Source: Smittia aterrima (Eukaryota > Arthropoda > Insecta > Diptera > Chironomidae). Taken from it: DNA of 64,000 bases. The first letter of the stretch is position 1. The number at the start of each line of letters is the position of its first letter. The notes beneath the pieces are model-generated. The model had not been told where the DNA came from, did no database searches, and saw nothing but the letters and a program-made list of their open reading frames with translations. Location: positions 27,962,001-28,026,000 of the forward strand of contig CP093831.1 of NCBI GenBank assembly GCA_033063855.1. Reading direction: 5' to 3'. This document shows positions 41,497 through 50,640 of this stretch, in pieces. The translations under genes and the position numbers were made by a program.

Positions 41497-42633
41497 ATGA
41501 ATAATTATTCTCAGCAAAATTTGGAGTTGCCAGCAGATCCAGAGATGAAGGGAAAAATAAAAATAAATCAAAAATGTGAAGAATGCGATTTGATAAACAA
41601 ATCAGATAAAATCACAAAATGTTGTTTCTGCGATCTCAACTTTAAATGTAAGAATTGTAAACATCAACATATCGTTGGAGCTCATTACTCTGACTCAAAT
41701 TGGAGCTGCCCTCGATGCGAGTTTGTGACTTCAAGAAAAGACAGTTTGAGATTTCATGTCAAGACTCACGAGAAACTCTTTTCATGCGAAACTTGTGACA
41801 AGAAATTCGCAAGTAATTTTCAAATGAAAAATCATCAACAGAATCAACGCCACGGACATTTCGCCTCGGAACCTGAAATAAAGTTTGACTGCAAATCTTG
41901 TCAGAGTTCGTTTCAAAATAAAAATAATTTGAAGCGTCATGAACAAATGTTACATAACAAAATCAATTTCAGTTGCGATGTTTGTAGTCAAATATTTAAA
42001 TTAAAGGCGAATCTTCGACAACACGCTCAAACTCATCTCAAAGTTCCTTGTCCGATTTGTCAGCGAATGTTGGCCAAGTATCGTCTGAAGAGTCACATTG
42101 AGGAGCATTCGTCAAAAGTAAAGTTCGAATGCGATGCTTGTGACAAAGTTTACTCAAACAAGAAAAGTTTAAATTCTCATAAGAGTTCAAAGCATAAGAT
42201 TGATCAAGTTCAATGTGATTTGTGTTCAAAAATATTCAACAACAAGTTCAAACTGAGAGGACACATGTTGATTCATTTGAAGGATTCGTGTCCAATCTGT
42301 AAGAAGTCGATGATTCAAAATAATTTGAAGAATCACATGAAGAAGTTTCATTCAGAAGAGAAGACTTTCGGTTGTAGCATCGTGAGATGTCGTCAAAGGT
42401 TTGAGAATATCGAAGAACTGAACGAGCACAAGAAAATTCACATTGGACCAAAATGTTACAAGTGCCCGACTTGCAATCAACAAACAAAGTCAATAACGTC
42501 GATGAGGATCCACATCTACTTGAATGCACATTTAAAGAAAAAGGAAGCGAAGGACATCGATTCGCATGAACAGAGTGAGAAGCCAGCAACGTTTTGGAGA
42601 GGATGGGAGACAACTTCGATCAAACGAGTTTAA
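41497..42633 (+). CDS. Intronless C2H2 zinc-finger protein (378 aa)
   Basis: Single open frame beginning MNNYSQQNLELPADPEMKGK. An N-terminal Cys-rich segment (about residues 28-62) has CEEC, CCFC and CKNC pairs that are not standard fingers. About ten C2H2 fingers fill the rest. Two different finger types alternate: conventional ones such as CDVCSQIFKLKANLRQHAQTH, and short ones starting CPIC without the usual aromatic. The module of conventional finger, HLK linker and CPIC finger occurs twice (about residues 165-207 and 248-285), so an internal duplication built this protein. AATAAA at 42652-42657 follows the stop. The lack of introns contrasts with the neighbouring zinc-finger gene and could reflect a retrocopy. 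Likely nuclear; targets unknown. Confidence 0.85.
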   Translation: MNNYSQQNLELPADPEMKGKIKINQKCEECDLINKSDKITKCCFCDLNFKCKNCKHQHIVGAHYSDSNWSCPRCEFVTSRKDSLRFHVKTHEKLFSCETCDKKFASNFQMKNHQQNQRHGHFASEPEIKFDCKSCQSSFQNKNNLKRHEQMLHNKINFSCDVCSQIFKLKANLRQHAQTHLKVPCPICQRMLAKYRLKSHIEEHSSKVKFECDACDKVYSNKKSLNSHKSSKHKIDQVQCDLCSKIFNNKFKLRGHMLIHLKDSCPICKKSMIQNNLKNHMKKFHSEEKTFGCSIVRCRQRFENIEELNEHKKIHIGPKCYKCPTCNQQTKSITSMRIHIYLNAHLKKKEAKDIDSHEQSEKPATFWRGWETTSIKRV

Positions 42634-42651
42634 CATTTAAAATATTTTCAA

Positions 42652-42657
42652 AATAAA
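42652..42657 (+). terminator. Poly(A) signal of the intronless zinc-finger gene
   Basis: AATAAA 19 bases after the stop codon, the first such signal downstream. Confidence 0.5.
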
Positions 42658-44770
42658 TTCTTTTTCGCGGGATTTTCTAAAACCACAAAATAAAATAAAA
42701 TAAAATTCTTTGCCACCTGCAAAGTGTAAAAACAAAAAAAAAAGGTTTGTAAAGATTTTCCGTCTGCAGGTATTTGCTGCGAGCGGAGTTGGAGACTCAT
42801 AAATTGCTCGAAAGGCTATTCATATGCAGAAAAATGTTTCGTGTGATATTTGCAGACTTTTGCCGAAGATTTATATAATTATTTTAGGTTTTTTGTTGCT
42901 CTCGAAAGTTTTCAGTGTTCGGAGCGAAATAAATTGCGCAAAATAATGGAATTAATAAATACAGCAGAGGATAAGTGAATATTCTTGAAAGGAGAGAAGA
43001 GAACACAGCAGAAAGCTCTTCCGATTCACATTCAGCAATTGCAGAACAAGCAACAACAGAAATCTCTGATTTTTCTCGTAATCCGGCTTCAGATTTTCCA
43101 TTCATTGGACAAGAGAAGCACAAAGCACTGCAGACACACTTGCACAGCGCTCACCTTCGCATTCGGAAACACACAAATGGGCAGAGAGGAAGATTTTTCA
43201 ATTTCTCGTTTGAATTATGAGATTTTCGTTTCCCATTGGAACAAAAAAAAGAAAAAATCTTTCTCAGTTTTCCATTTCTTTTCATTATAAAAGTGTCGCA
43301 TGCACAACCACAAAAGATATGATAAATCAAACGAATGTTGAAATGTCCTTCGGCAATATTCAAAATAAATAAATTTGTAATTTCTTGATCGACTTGTTTG
43401 TTCGTTCGACCTAAAGAAAATTCTTCCAGGAGAGAGAACTAACTTGAGATAGCGAATCAGGTAAATCGATCTATCGGTCGCAAAACATAAATTTATGAAA
43501 ATGATTTTCGTTCTTTATGAATCTTGTTCAGCAGGTTCAGGTCATGAACAATATTGGAAAAGTCCACAAAGCTTCAATATTCGGAGAAAAGGAAAGGAAG
43601 GGAGAATGAAATGAGATTTTATTGATATTGGACACGAGAGCTGAACGAACGAAAGAAGAAGCGAATTTATCCAGTTAAGAATTATTACGTGAATTACAGC
43701 TCGAAACTTATGATAATACCTCGACTGTCCAGTCCATACAAATCTCCCATCGCCATCGTCGTCGTGTGCATTCAACATCGAAGGGATGACTTCTCTCTTC
43801 TCTTATCAAACTTTATGATGATAACAAAAAAGTATTGAAAATATATTTTCAGTCACATAAACTATTCGAAAAGGTTTTCTTCGTTCAGCTCGAAGAAGAG
43901 AGTTCTTCGGGAAATGGAATGAGCGCTTAATGGAAGTGATTCTAATGCATTGAGTTGCTTCGCTCTTATATCGCATATCACTGCCGATGAATATCACGAA
44001 GCAGCAGTTTTCCGATCAATTCCTAATTGTGTTTATGTTCTTGAAGTAATCGAAAGATGAGATGAAGCGAGGATAAGTGAGTCGATAGTCGATTGCCAGT
44101 GAAAGGATAATTCAATGGAAAATTACTCAAAGCATCGTTGCGTCATCATTTTCGTTGGCTTCGTCTGCTTTTGAAGTTTCAAAAGTGAACTCAAACTAAC
44201 AACAAACTACCTCGCATGTGAATTAACTTAATTCGAGAGATAATTCCTTGTTCTCTCGTTTCCCGAAATCTTTTGTCGTAGATTTTCATTTAATTGCAGA
44301 TTTCCTCGAACCGACAACCGAGCGAATAATAAGAAAAACAGTTTTCGTTAAGAGCCAACGAATGTGAATGTGAATGTGCATGAAATTAAACTCCAAGTGT
44401 AATTCATGATCTCGGAAAAACTTTTAATCTCTCGAGCTGCCGTAATTTCGAATTAACAAATGAAACTCCGCGAAAGATTTTCTCATCTGCAGAAATCGCA
44501 AGTTCAACTGACATTTAAAATAACAATTACACGGAAAGCTCTGCTAAATGTAAATAAACAATAATTGTCCTGTTCGAGCGACAACAACTGCAACGAACGA
44601 ACTGAAAACTTTTCCTCTTAATTAACAATAAATTCATTTCCAATCGGGATCAAAACGTGAAAGTAAAATTTGATTTGGAAAAGTCTCTCGCTGATTGCAT
44701 TTTAACAGTTTGCGTTACAGTTTTTATTAAAACAAATAAAGAAAATTTAAATCTGTTGGAGTGAGAGTCA
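42658..44770. other. Intergenic DNA
   Basis: No supported gene. Overlapping short frames around 42975-43290 are Ser/Gln-rich or basic, lack motifs and look like chance. Confidence 0.5.
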
Positions 44771-44777
44771 ATAATTG

Positions 44778-44870
44778 AGAATTTACTAAAATTTGAAGTG
44801 CAGACAATCATTTCAGAAAAAGGATTTTAATGTCCAGTGCCAATCTGCATTTCGAGAAAATTCTGTTGTG
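44778..44870 (-). repeat. Receptor 3'-flank module, copy 1
   Basis: The stretch containing CAGTGCCAATCTGCAT and its neighbours recurs at about 50380-50460 and, inverted, at about 62885-62985. In each case it lies just beyond the 3' end of an ionotropic receptor copy, so it belongs to the unit that was duplicated. It is either 3' UTR or 3' flank. Confidence 0.75.
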
Positions 44871-45061
44871 CAATCTAAGCTGATCTAGAGACTGACAAAT
44901 TTGTCTCCTTTGCGACACTCATTTTAAATCAGTTCTTCGCGATTACAAAATTTCTTTTCGATCTGAATTCTAATTCTTTCAAAATTTTCTTCTCTCATTT
45001 CCATTTCTCGTTTGTTTGATTTCTCGGATGTTTTAATTGGCCACTGAGAACATTTCTGCAT

Positions 45062-46313
45062 TTGGAAAAGAGCTCGAAAAATGTATTTCATGACGAGAAA
45101 GTCTTACAAAATTGTGATCCATTCGAAGATGAACGCAGCAACTGCGAACAACAAGCTCAAAGTCCAAATGACGAATCCAGGCTCAAGCATCTTCATGGTC
45201 AAAACTTTTGGTTCGTCGTACGTTCTGAAACGCTTTTCATTTAAATCCGGCCAAGACAAATTGCCACATGAGCTTCCAAACTTTGAATGCATGAATATTC
45301 CTCCAACAAAATGCTTTTGCTTCGAACAAATGATGATGTCGTGGAAATTTGAGTCCACAAATTTTTATGTACGAATAATCCTTAATCGTTCCTTTGGCAA
45401 CATTTCTTTGCAACTCTATCTTTTCTTTACCTTTCATTGTATCAAGCTCAAATTGAATTTCACAAGGGTTCGTCATGAGGACTACCTTCTTATTTTCTGG
45501 TGGTTTAAAATTCATTACTGTGTCAACTTTACCTCTAAAAAAATGTTAAAATTTAATTTAAGGTTTCCAGTCGCAGGCCACTTGTGAAACGGTTTCTGAG
45601 TACAATAAAAAAATTTACCTTTTTGAAATTTCTGAATCCGGATACTTTTCTTTATAGTTTTCCTCCATCACGAAAGACTTTCGTCGAAAGTGTAATCTTT
45701 TTTAATCATCTCGTTAATCGTGTGTACAATTGGTTTCTCGATGTCTTTCTGCATGAACTCGAATGTTTTTCCTTGCCAAGCTGTTCGAATGATCAAGCAA
45801 TAAAGGATGAAGAGCATCGTCAGGAATCTTGCGAAGTTTCTTCTTGGCATGACAACTTTTGAAAAAATTGTGAAAATTTGAATGACATTGAGCGCTGGTG
45901 TGTCGATTTCGCGGCCGATGACGAAATCTCTTATTGATTTTTTCACTCAGCAGTACAAGATCACAATCGTCGCGAATGCTGTCACAAAGGTTATTGCTAT
46001 CATGGCCCACGTGAATCCATCGAAAGGCATCACCAACTTGTCGTATTCAAAATAAAGTACAAACTCTCCATCCCAAAGCACCAATCGCGAATTTATGTAT
46101 TCAAGGGGAAAGGTGATAAAATCGATATCGACTCTTTTTCTCGACCTAAGAACAAATAGAAAAGAAATAATTTCTGATGGACAATTTCTCATGAATTACT
46201 TACCCGTCGTTGTTCTGTTTGTTGCGATATCTATCAAAAGCATCGAGACATCCTTTTGCGAACAAAATATCAACATTGCTGTTCGCTTTATTCATTGTTA
46301 CGTTGTCGAGAAC
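45062..46313 (-). pseudogene. Ionotropic receptor pseudogene, 5'-truncated with several stops and frameshifts
   Basis: Closely related to the intact minus-strand receptor 5 kb downstream in the window. Homology begins at about 46313, inside the part encoding the end of the first ligand-binding half. Most of the first exon, including the signal peptide, is missing. The remaining frame keeps the channel blocks (YDKLVMPFDGFTWAMIAITF and MPRRNFARFLTM...RTAWQGKTFEFMQKD). Lesions: TGC to TGA in the first transmembrane helix (near 45947), a 14-base insertion after DYTF (near 45685), a deletion after HHHLFEA (near 45330) that shifts frame, and AAA to TAA in the C-terminal tail (near 45103). The first intron is only about 50 bp, against 946 bp in the intact copy. 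Not expected to make a working receptor. Confidence 0.88.
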
Positions 46314-46575
46314 AAATAGTAAAAACCAGAAGTAGCTAGCTGCTCTCGTTCTCAAAAAAAGAGATTCCAGGTTTTGGGCCGGTGGGTTCGATCTCAAGGT
46401 TCTGGACTCTGAAGACTCAAACTTCAGATCTACGGCATTGAAAGCAGGATCCAACGAATTTCAAGAATTTTACCATTCGACTATCCTAGTCTGGAACACG
46501 GTTTGGATATTGCGTAATCAAAGAAATAAAAACCCCCAAGCCGTCCGTTCGTCGAAAAGCGTGATTTAAAACATT

Positions 46576-46660
46576 TTTGTACTTTTTTTTTGAAACATTT
46601 ATTGAGTTACCACAGAAATAAATTTGAAAACATGAAAAAGCTTCCGTTGACATTTTATTC
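46576..46660 (+). repeat. Direct repeat left of the odorant-binding protein gene
   Basis: This stretch, including GAGTTACCACAGAAA and ATGAAAAAGCTTCCGTTGA, recurs in the same orientation at 47722-47815 with a few changes. The two copies bracket the odorant-binding protein gene. Confidence 0.8.
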
Positions 46661-46872
46661 AATTTCAATGTCAAATTTAATTTTTCTTCATAACTTTAAA
46701 GTAACAAAGTCTTCAGTTCAAGTTAACTCTTTGTCTGGATTGGAAGCCTCGAAAGCTAACTCTTATAAAAAAATTTTTGTTCATCGCTTTGTCGTTTTAG
46801 ATTTGACCGGTTCACTCAAGTTAAATTCGATAAAGAAGAGAAATAATATAAGTTCTCAGTTAGTGTCTCGAA

Positions 46873-47709
46873 ATGGAACCATCAAAAATTTTATCTCTTG
46901 AAAAGATTTTGTTCTTCGTTCTGACAATTTGGATTGGACTGGTCAATTCAAGCTTCGCGATTATCTGGAATAAATTTTAATGTTAATAGTTGCAGGTTAT
47001 CTCGGACGATTATTCCTACGATTATTCCTACGATTACAGCGCACCTGCATCAGGAAGTTCTTCATATGATTATCCGGCGGAAGCTCCATCATATGAGTAC
47101 GAATATCCAGCGTACGATTATTCATATAGTTATGACTACGCTCCATCGACCGACTACGACTATGATTATAGTTATGATTACGGAGATAATGCCGAAGAGT
47201 GCAAATATTTATCAGCGAACATGGATCCAGATTTGGAAGAGTGTTGCTCTTATCCATGGCTAAGTATTTCACAGGAAACAGCGATGACTTGCTACATGGA
47301 TTGTTCTGGAATTGAGAACTCAGACGCTGCTACTTGCTGTGGTGCGACTTGCGTTTTTGAAACTTCGGGAATTATACAATATTCTAAAGACGACAATGGA
47401 GTTGCTATAGAAGCAACGGGAATGAACGCGGACAGTTTTGTTAAAGCGTATTCAGTTTATTTTGACCCTGAGGATCCTTGGATGACTGTCTTAAGGGAGA
47501 CTATTCCAAAATGCATCGATCAGAACTTTAAAAAAGACGGACAACCCAATTGCGCCACGCTTCCTGAATCTTATTTCACTGTAATGGATTGCATCGGCAA
47601 TGAAAATTATTTAAAGTGTCCTGATTGGAATCCAGACAACAACCCCAAATGTGAATACAATCGTCAGTACGTCGAAAAGTGTATGGACCCTGGAAAAAGA
47701 TGGATGTGA
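46873..47709 (+). CDS. Plus-C odorant-binding protein with a Tyr/Asp-rich N-terminal extension
   Basis: Two exons, 46873-46941 and 46996-47709, with a 54-bp intron, encode 260 residues. Exon 1 supplies a signal peptide (MEPSKILSLEKILFFVLTIW, cleaved a few residues into exon 2). Residues about 25-80 are almost only Tyr, Asp, Ser, Pro and Ala, in YDYSYDYS-like repeats. The rest has 14 Cys in the Plus-C arrangement: C, CC, C-x3-C, CC-x3-C, then six more single Cys ending in VEKC. The core also carries the typical CCGATCVFETSGI segment. Known role: soluble proteins of the sensillum lymph that carry small hydrophobic molecules. The Tyr/Asp tract is not a usual part of the family. The gene sits beside ionotropic receptors and between direct repeats. 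The donor (CTG|gtcaat) is not optimal, so the 5' junction is the least certain part. Confidence 0.82.
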
Positions 47710-47721
47710 ATTAGAAAAGTT

Positions 47722-47815
47722 TTGCACTTTTTTTTTAAAACATTTGTTGAGTTACCAAAGGTAACTTACCACAGAAAAAAATTTAAAACATGAAAAAGCT
47801 TCCGTTGATATTTTA
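47722..47815 (+). repeat. Direct repeat right of the odorant-binding protein gene
   Basis: Second copy of the repeat at 46576-46660. It begins just after the stop codon of the odorant-binding protein, so it also forms part of that gene's 3' UTR. It has an extra GGTAACTTACC-like segment relative to the left copy. Confidence 0.8.
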
Positions 47816-48053
47816 AAATATAAATTCAATAGTTTCCGCTAAACTTCTCCTAACAACAATCACAAAAAAGTAAATGACATCAATTTTTTTACTCTTGAGA
47901 CACACTCAAGCTTCGATTTAAAGCGCGTTAATTAGACGATTGAGAATCAATTGATTTATTAAAGCAAGAGAAATAAACTAAAAGCCAAAGCAGAAGAAAC
48001 AGTTTTTCTTAAAAAATGTCTGATGGAACACTTTATATAGCGAATAAGCCAAC

Positions 48054-48130
48054 TGGGAGAAACAGCTTAGTTGGTAAAAGCAACGGACCGGTAATCCGGA
48101 GTCCTGGGTTCGAATCCCAGAGCGGGTAAC
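48054..48130 (+). repeat. tRNA-like element with intact pol III A and B boxes (SINE head or tRNA pseudogene)
   Basis: A D arm (GCTTAGTTGGTAAAAGC), a partly paired anticodon arm with loop CCGGTAA (a GGT, threonine-type, triplet) and a perfect T arm (CTGGGTTCGAATCCCAG) appear in tRNA order. The last 7 bases before the tail do not pair with the 5' side, so there is no acceptor stem, and position 33 is C instead of the invariant U. This argues against a working tRNA and for a tRNA-derived SINE or pseudogene. Confidence 0.6.
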
Positions 48131-48670
48131 AAATGTTTTTCTTTCAAAGTTCGGAAAGCATATAGAATGTTCCACATTCCACACTGTCCCGATTCACTCG
48201 TTCCAATAATGTCTTCTAGAGTTTTCAAGAAAGACTGGATGTGGTTCGAGTCCACGGGGCTGGAGTCTGGTGAGCTACATACAAATTTTTCAAACTGCTC
48301 AGATTTCTTAGCTTTTCCTTCTTCACGAGCTGACACTTTTTCACGAGAAATTTTCAGCGTTCTCAATCGAATGCTTGGATCTCAGAGCTGACCAAATATG
48401 AGTCCACCTTCGACCTGCGTCAAATAAAATTTCGTTCCTTTTAGAGTTGTTCAAGTGAAATGATCTGCTCGACACGACTAAGAGATAAATTTAAAAAAAT
48501 CCAAGCTCCACTCATTGGATCCACCTCTGGTGAGTATAAAGTGGAACTTCGTTTCCTTTAAGTAAAATGTCCCCTATAACTAGTCCAACGGATTAGAAAC
48601 CCTACAGTTAGTTCGGTACGAACTTCTACTGCCACTTGTTTATTTTTCCAATAGGGGAAATGTTGTTCTT

Positions 48671-48799
48671 ATCTTAAGATCAGAGTGGAGGTACTCGGTA
48701 TTTTTTCGGTATTATAAAACCTCGAGAATACCTAAAAGTATTCTTGTTGGTACATGAATACCGAAAAAATACCGAGTACCTCCACTTTGCTTAAGATAC
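48671..48799. repeat. Nested foldback element with perfect 30-base inverted arms
   Basis: Bases 48684-48713 are the exact reverse complement of 48757-48786. Outside these, ATCTTAAG recurs inverted, with a short mismatch between, extending the arms to about 43 bases. Inside the 43-base loop a second palindrome, GAATACctaaaaGTATTC, forms a smaller hairpin. No open frame is present. It could be a miniature foldback transposon or a hairpin transcript. Confidence 0.8.
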
Positions 48800-48934
48800 G
48801 TTCAAGACACAAAAACACGAGATTTTTTTGAGTTTCAGAAATAAAATTTAAAGTACCTAGAATATTTTGGCTTCATTAATCTAAAAATTGAACCTCATGT
48901 TCTTACAGTGAATTACAAAAAATTGATAACCAAT

Positions 48935-49470
48935 AAATCGAAGGATACACGCACAACTTGTAACTAAAGAAAAAAGGTGAAGTCTTTAATATTTTCTCAT
49001 GCAGATAACACTCGAAATATTTTACATGTTCGACCGTTGTGAGACATTTTTAGGGTTTTTCATCCGAATGGGAATCCCTTTTCTGGTCGCTTTGTCCGTG
49101 GTCCGATGTCTCTCTGTGATTGAAACAAATCGTAAATTCCAGAAAATCTAAGCTCCGCACATTGATCCATGTCAAATCAGATAACCCAGTTACACCGCCT
49201 GTAACCAGACTAACGATGAAGAACCCTTCAGTAAGTTCGTAACGAACTGCTACTTGTTTCACTCAACCTCAGCTGCGCCAAGAGAGTCAATGTCTTGTTT
49301 CATATATTGATTTTCTTTTCTGAGAAATTTCATTTTGGGTCTTGTTCTCACAATCTCGTCAAGTTTTTGAGACATTTTAATATTTACAATCGAACGATGC
49401 GACAATTTTCCCACGCAACTGACCCTCGCATCTATTCTTGTAGATGAAAATGATTTCAATCAGGAACTTG
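48935..49470. repeat. Scrambled remnants of receptor 5'-flank sequence
   Basis: Bases about 48935-49030 are the inverted counterpart of about 53668-53778, the DNA just upstream of the intact minus-strand receptor. Bases about 49250-49370 match 53826-53945 in the same orientation. The two pieces are therefore present in a different relative order and direction from the source. A minus-strand frame (49259-49459) ending in KMKFLRKENQYMKQDIDSLG runs through the second piece. Confidence 0.7.
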
Positions 49471-49489
49471 AGAGCACGGTGGATGTCTC

Positions 49490-49814
49490 CGGCCTGCGGC
49501 CTAAGACACAACCACGCGACCCGCGACCCGCGACCTATACGCTGGTTGAACTCCGGCCCATTTATAACTATTTATAGCTATTATAACTATTTATAGCTTA
49601 TATAACTATTTATAGCTTTTATAACTATATATAACTATGTATAACTATTTATAACTATTTATAGCTATTATAACATGTGTATTGGAGGTACCAGAAGGGG
49701 AGGCGCTAGAGTGCTCATTTTTGATAGGGTTTCTCCGAGGAACAATACAAAGTTGCAAACCAAATTTGAGCGCGCTAGCTGCGTTGGTTCGAGAGTTATG
49801 GTGTTTACAGACAT

Positions 49815-49864
<50 letters not shown>

Positions 49865-49900
49865 ATCCGGACAGGTTTTTTTTATTGGTTTTTCTGGCTT
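49490..49900. repeat. Repeat-rich block: GC-rich patch, 16-base AT repeats and a CA microsatellite
   Basis: A GC-rich patch with CGCGACC repeats (about 49515-49545) is followed by tandem ATAACTATTTATAGCT-like units (49561-49675). Then comes a non-repetitive stretch of about 140 bases that looks like the body of a mobile element, and a CA dinucleotide run at 49818-49862 (about 22 units). No coding capacity is evident; the frames through it are products of the repeats. Confidence 0.6.
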
Positions 49901-50199
49901 TAAATATCATGAAACGTCGAAAAAAGTGAAATATAATGGGGGTAAGAATTAATCTTGACCGAAAACAATACTCCGGGACCGACAATTTTTTGAAAAAAAA
50001 TTGTGTGGGCCGGAGTGGTGAGAAAAACTTTTTGAGAATTAAATATTTTGAGGACCGTCCCATTCCTGTTCCGGGATCACTGTACAAATGTTTTGTACCC
50101 CATGCTTGGATAGAAGATTGCACAAAGGAAAGTTCTTTAGTCACATTGATAGCCGATAAGTCCTCATTCTAAGTGTCACATTTTGTGTTTAAGTTTATA

Positions 50200-50460
50200 T
50201 TGTTTATGTTAGTTGACTGAATCGATAAAGTCAAGGATCAAATTGAAAACGTGAAGAAATGTTCCCCACACTTCGACAAGTCATTTCTCTTTCAATTATC
50301 AACACAATTTTATTGATTTTTAAAAGGTCTCTCGATTACATTTGTAAAAGAAAATTAATATTTTAGTGAAAAGTCAATAAATAAGAATTTGTTAAAATTT
50401 GATGTGCAGACAATTATTTCAGAAAAAGTATTTTAATGTCCAGTGCCAATCTGCATTCGG
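50200..50460 (-). repeat. Receptor intergenic module, copy next to the intact minus-strand receptor
   Basis: This piece matches 54120-54340 (same orientation) and is found inverted near 60000-60170 and 63000-63140. It joins the decayed frame fragment (AATAAAGTCAAGGATCAAATTG) to the receptor 3'-flank module that holds CAGTGCCAATCTGCAT. Confidence 0.7.
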
Positions 50461-50640
50461 AAAAGCTACAAAAATATATTTAAACACAATGTAATCTTTC
50501 AGAATATTCAACCATTCCAATGTAAATTATTCTACTTTAAACTTTATATATGAAACTCACAAACTTAACTCACATTTACCATTGAATATAAAACATTTTC
50601 AAACAGAACTTTCGAGTTCTGTCGCTTTGAATTTTGCGCT

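Noticed and set aside
46934..47263. 109-codon frame rich in Ile, Thr and His
   Set aside because: It is the alternative frame of the Tyr/Asp tract in the odorant-binding protein gene, which has the signal peptide and Cys pattern.
48054..48130. A working tRNA-Thr (GGT) gene
   Set aside because: The acceptor stem does not pair and U33 is absent, so it is called a tRNA-like repeat instead.
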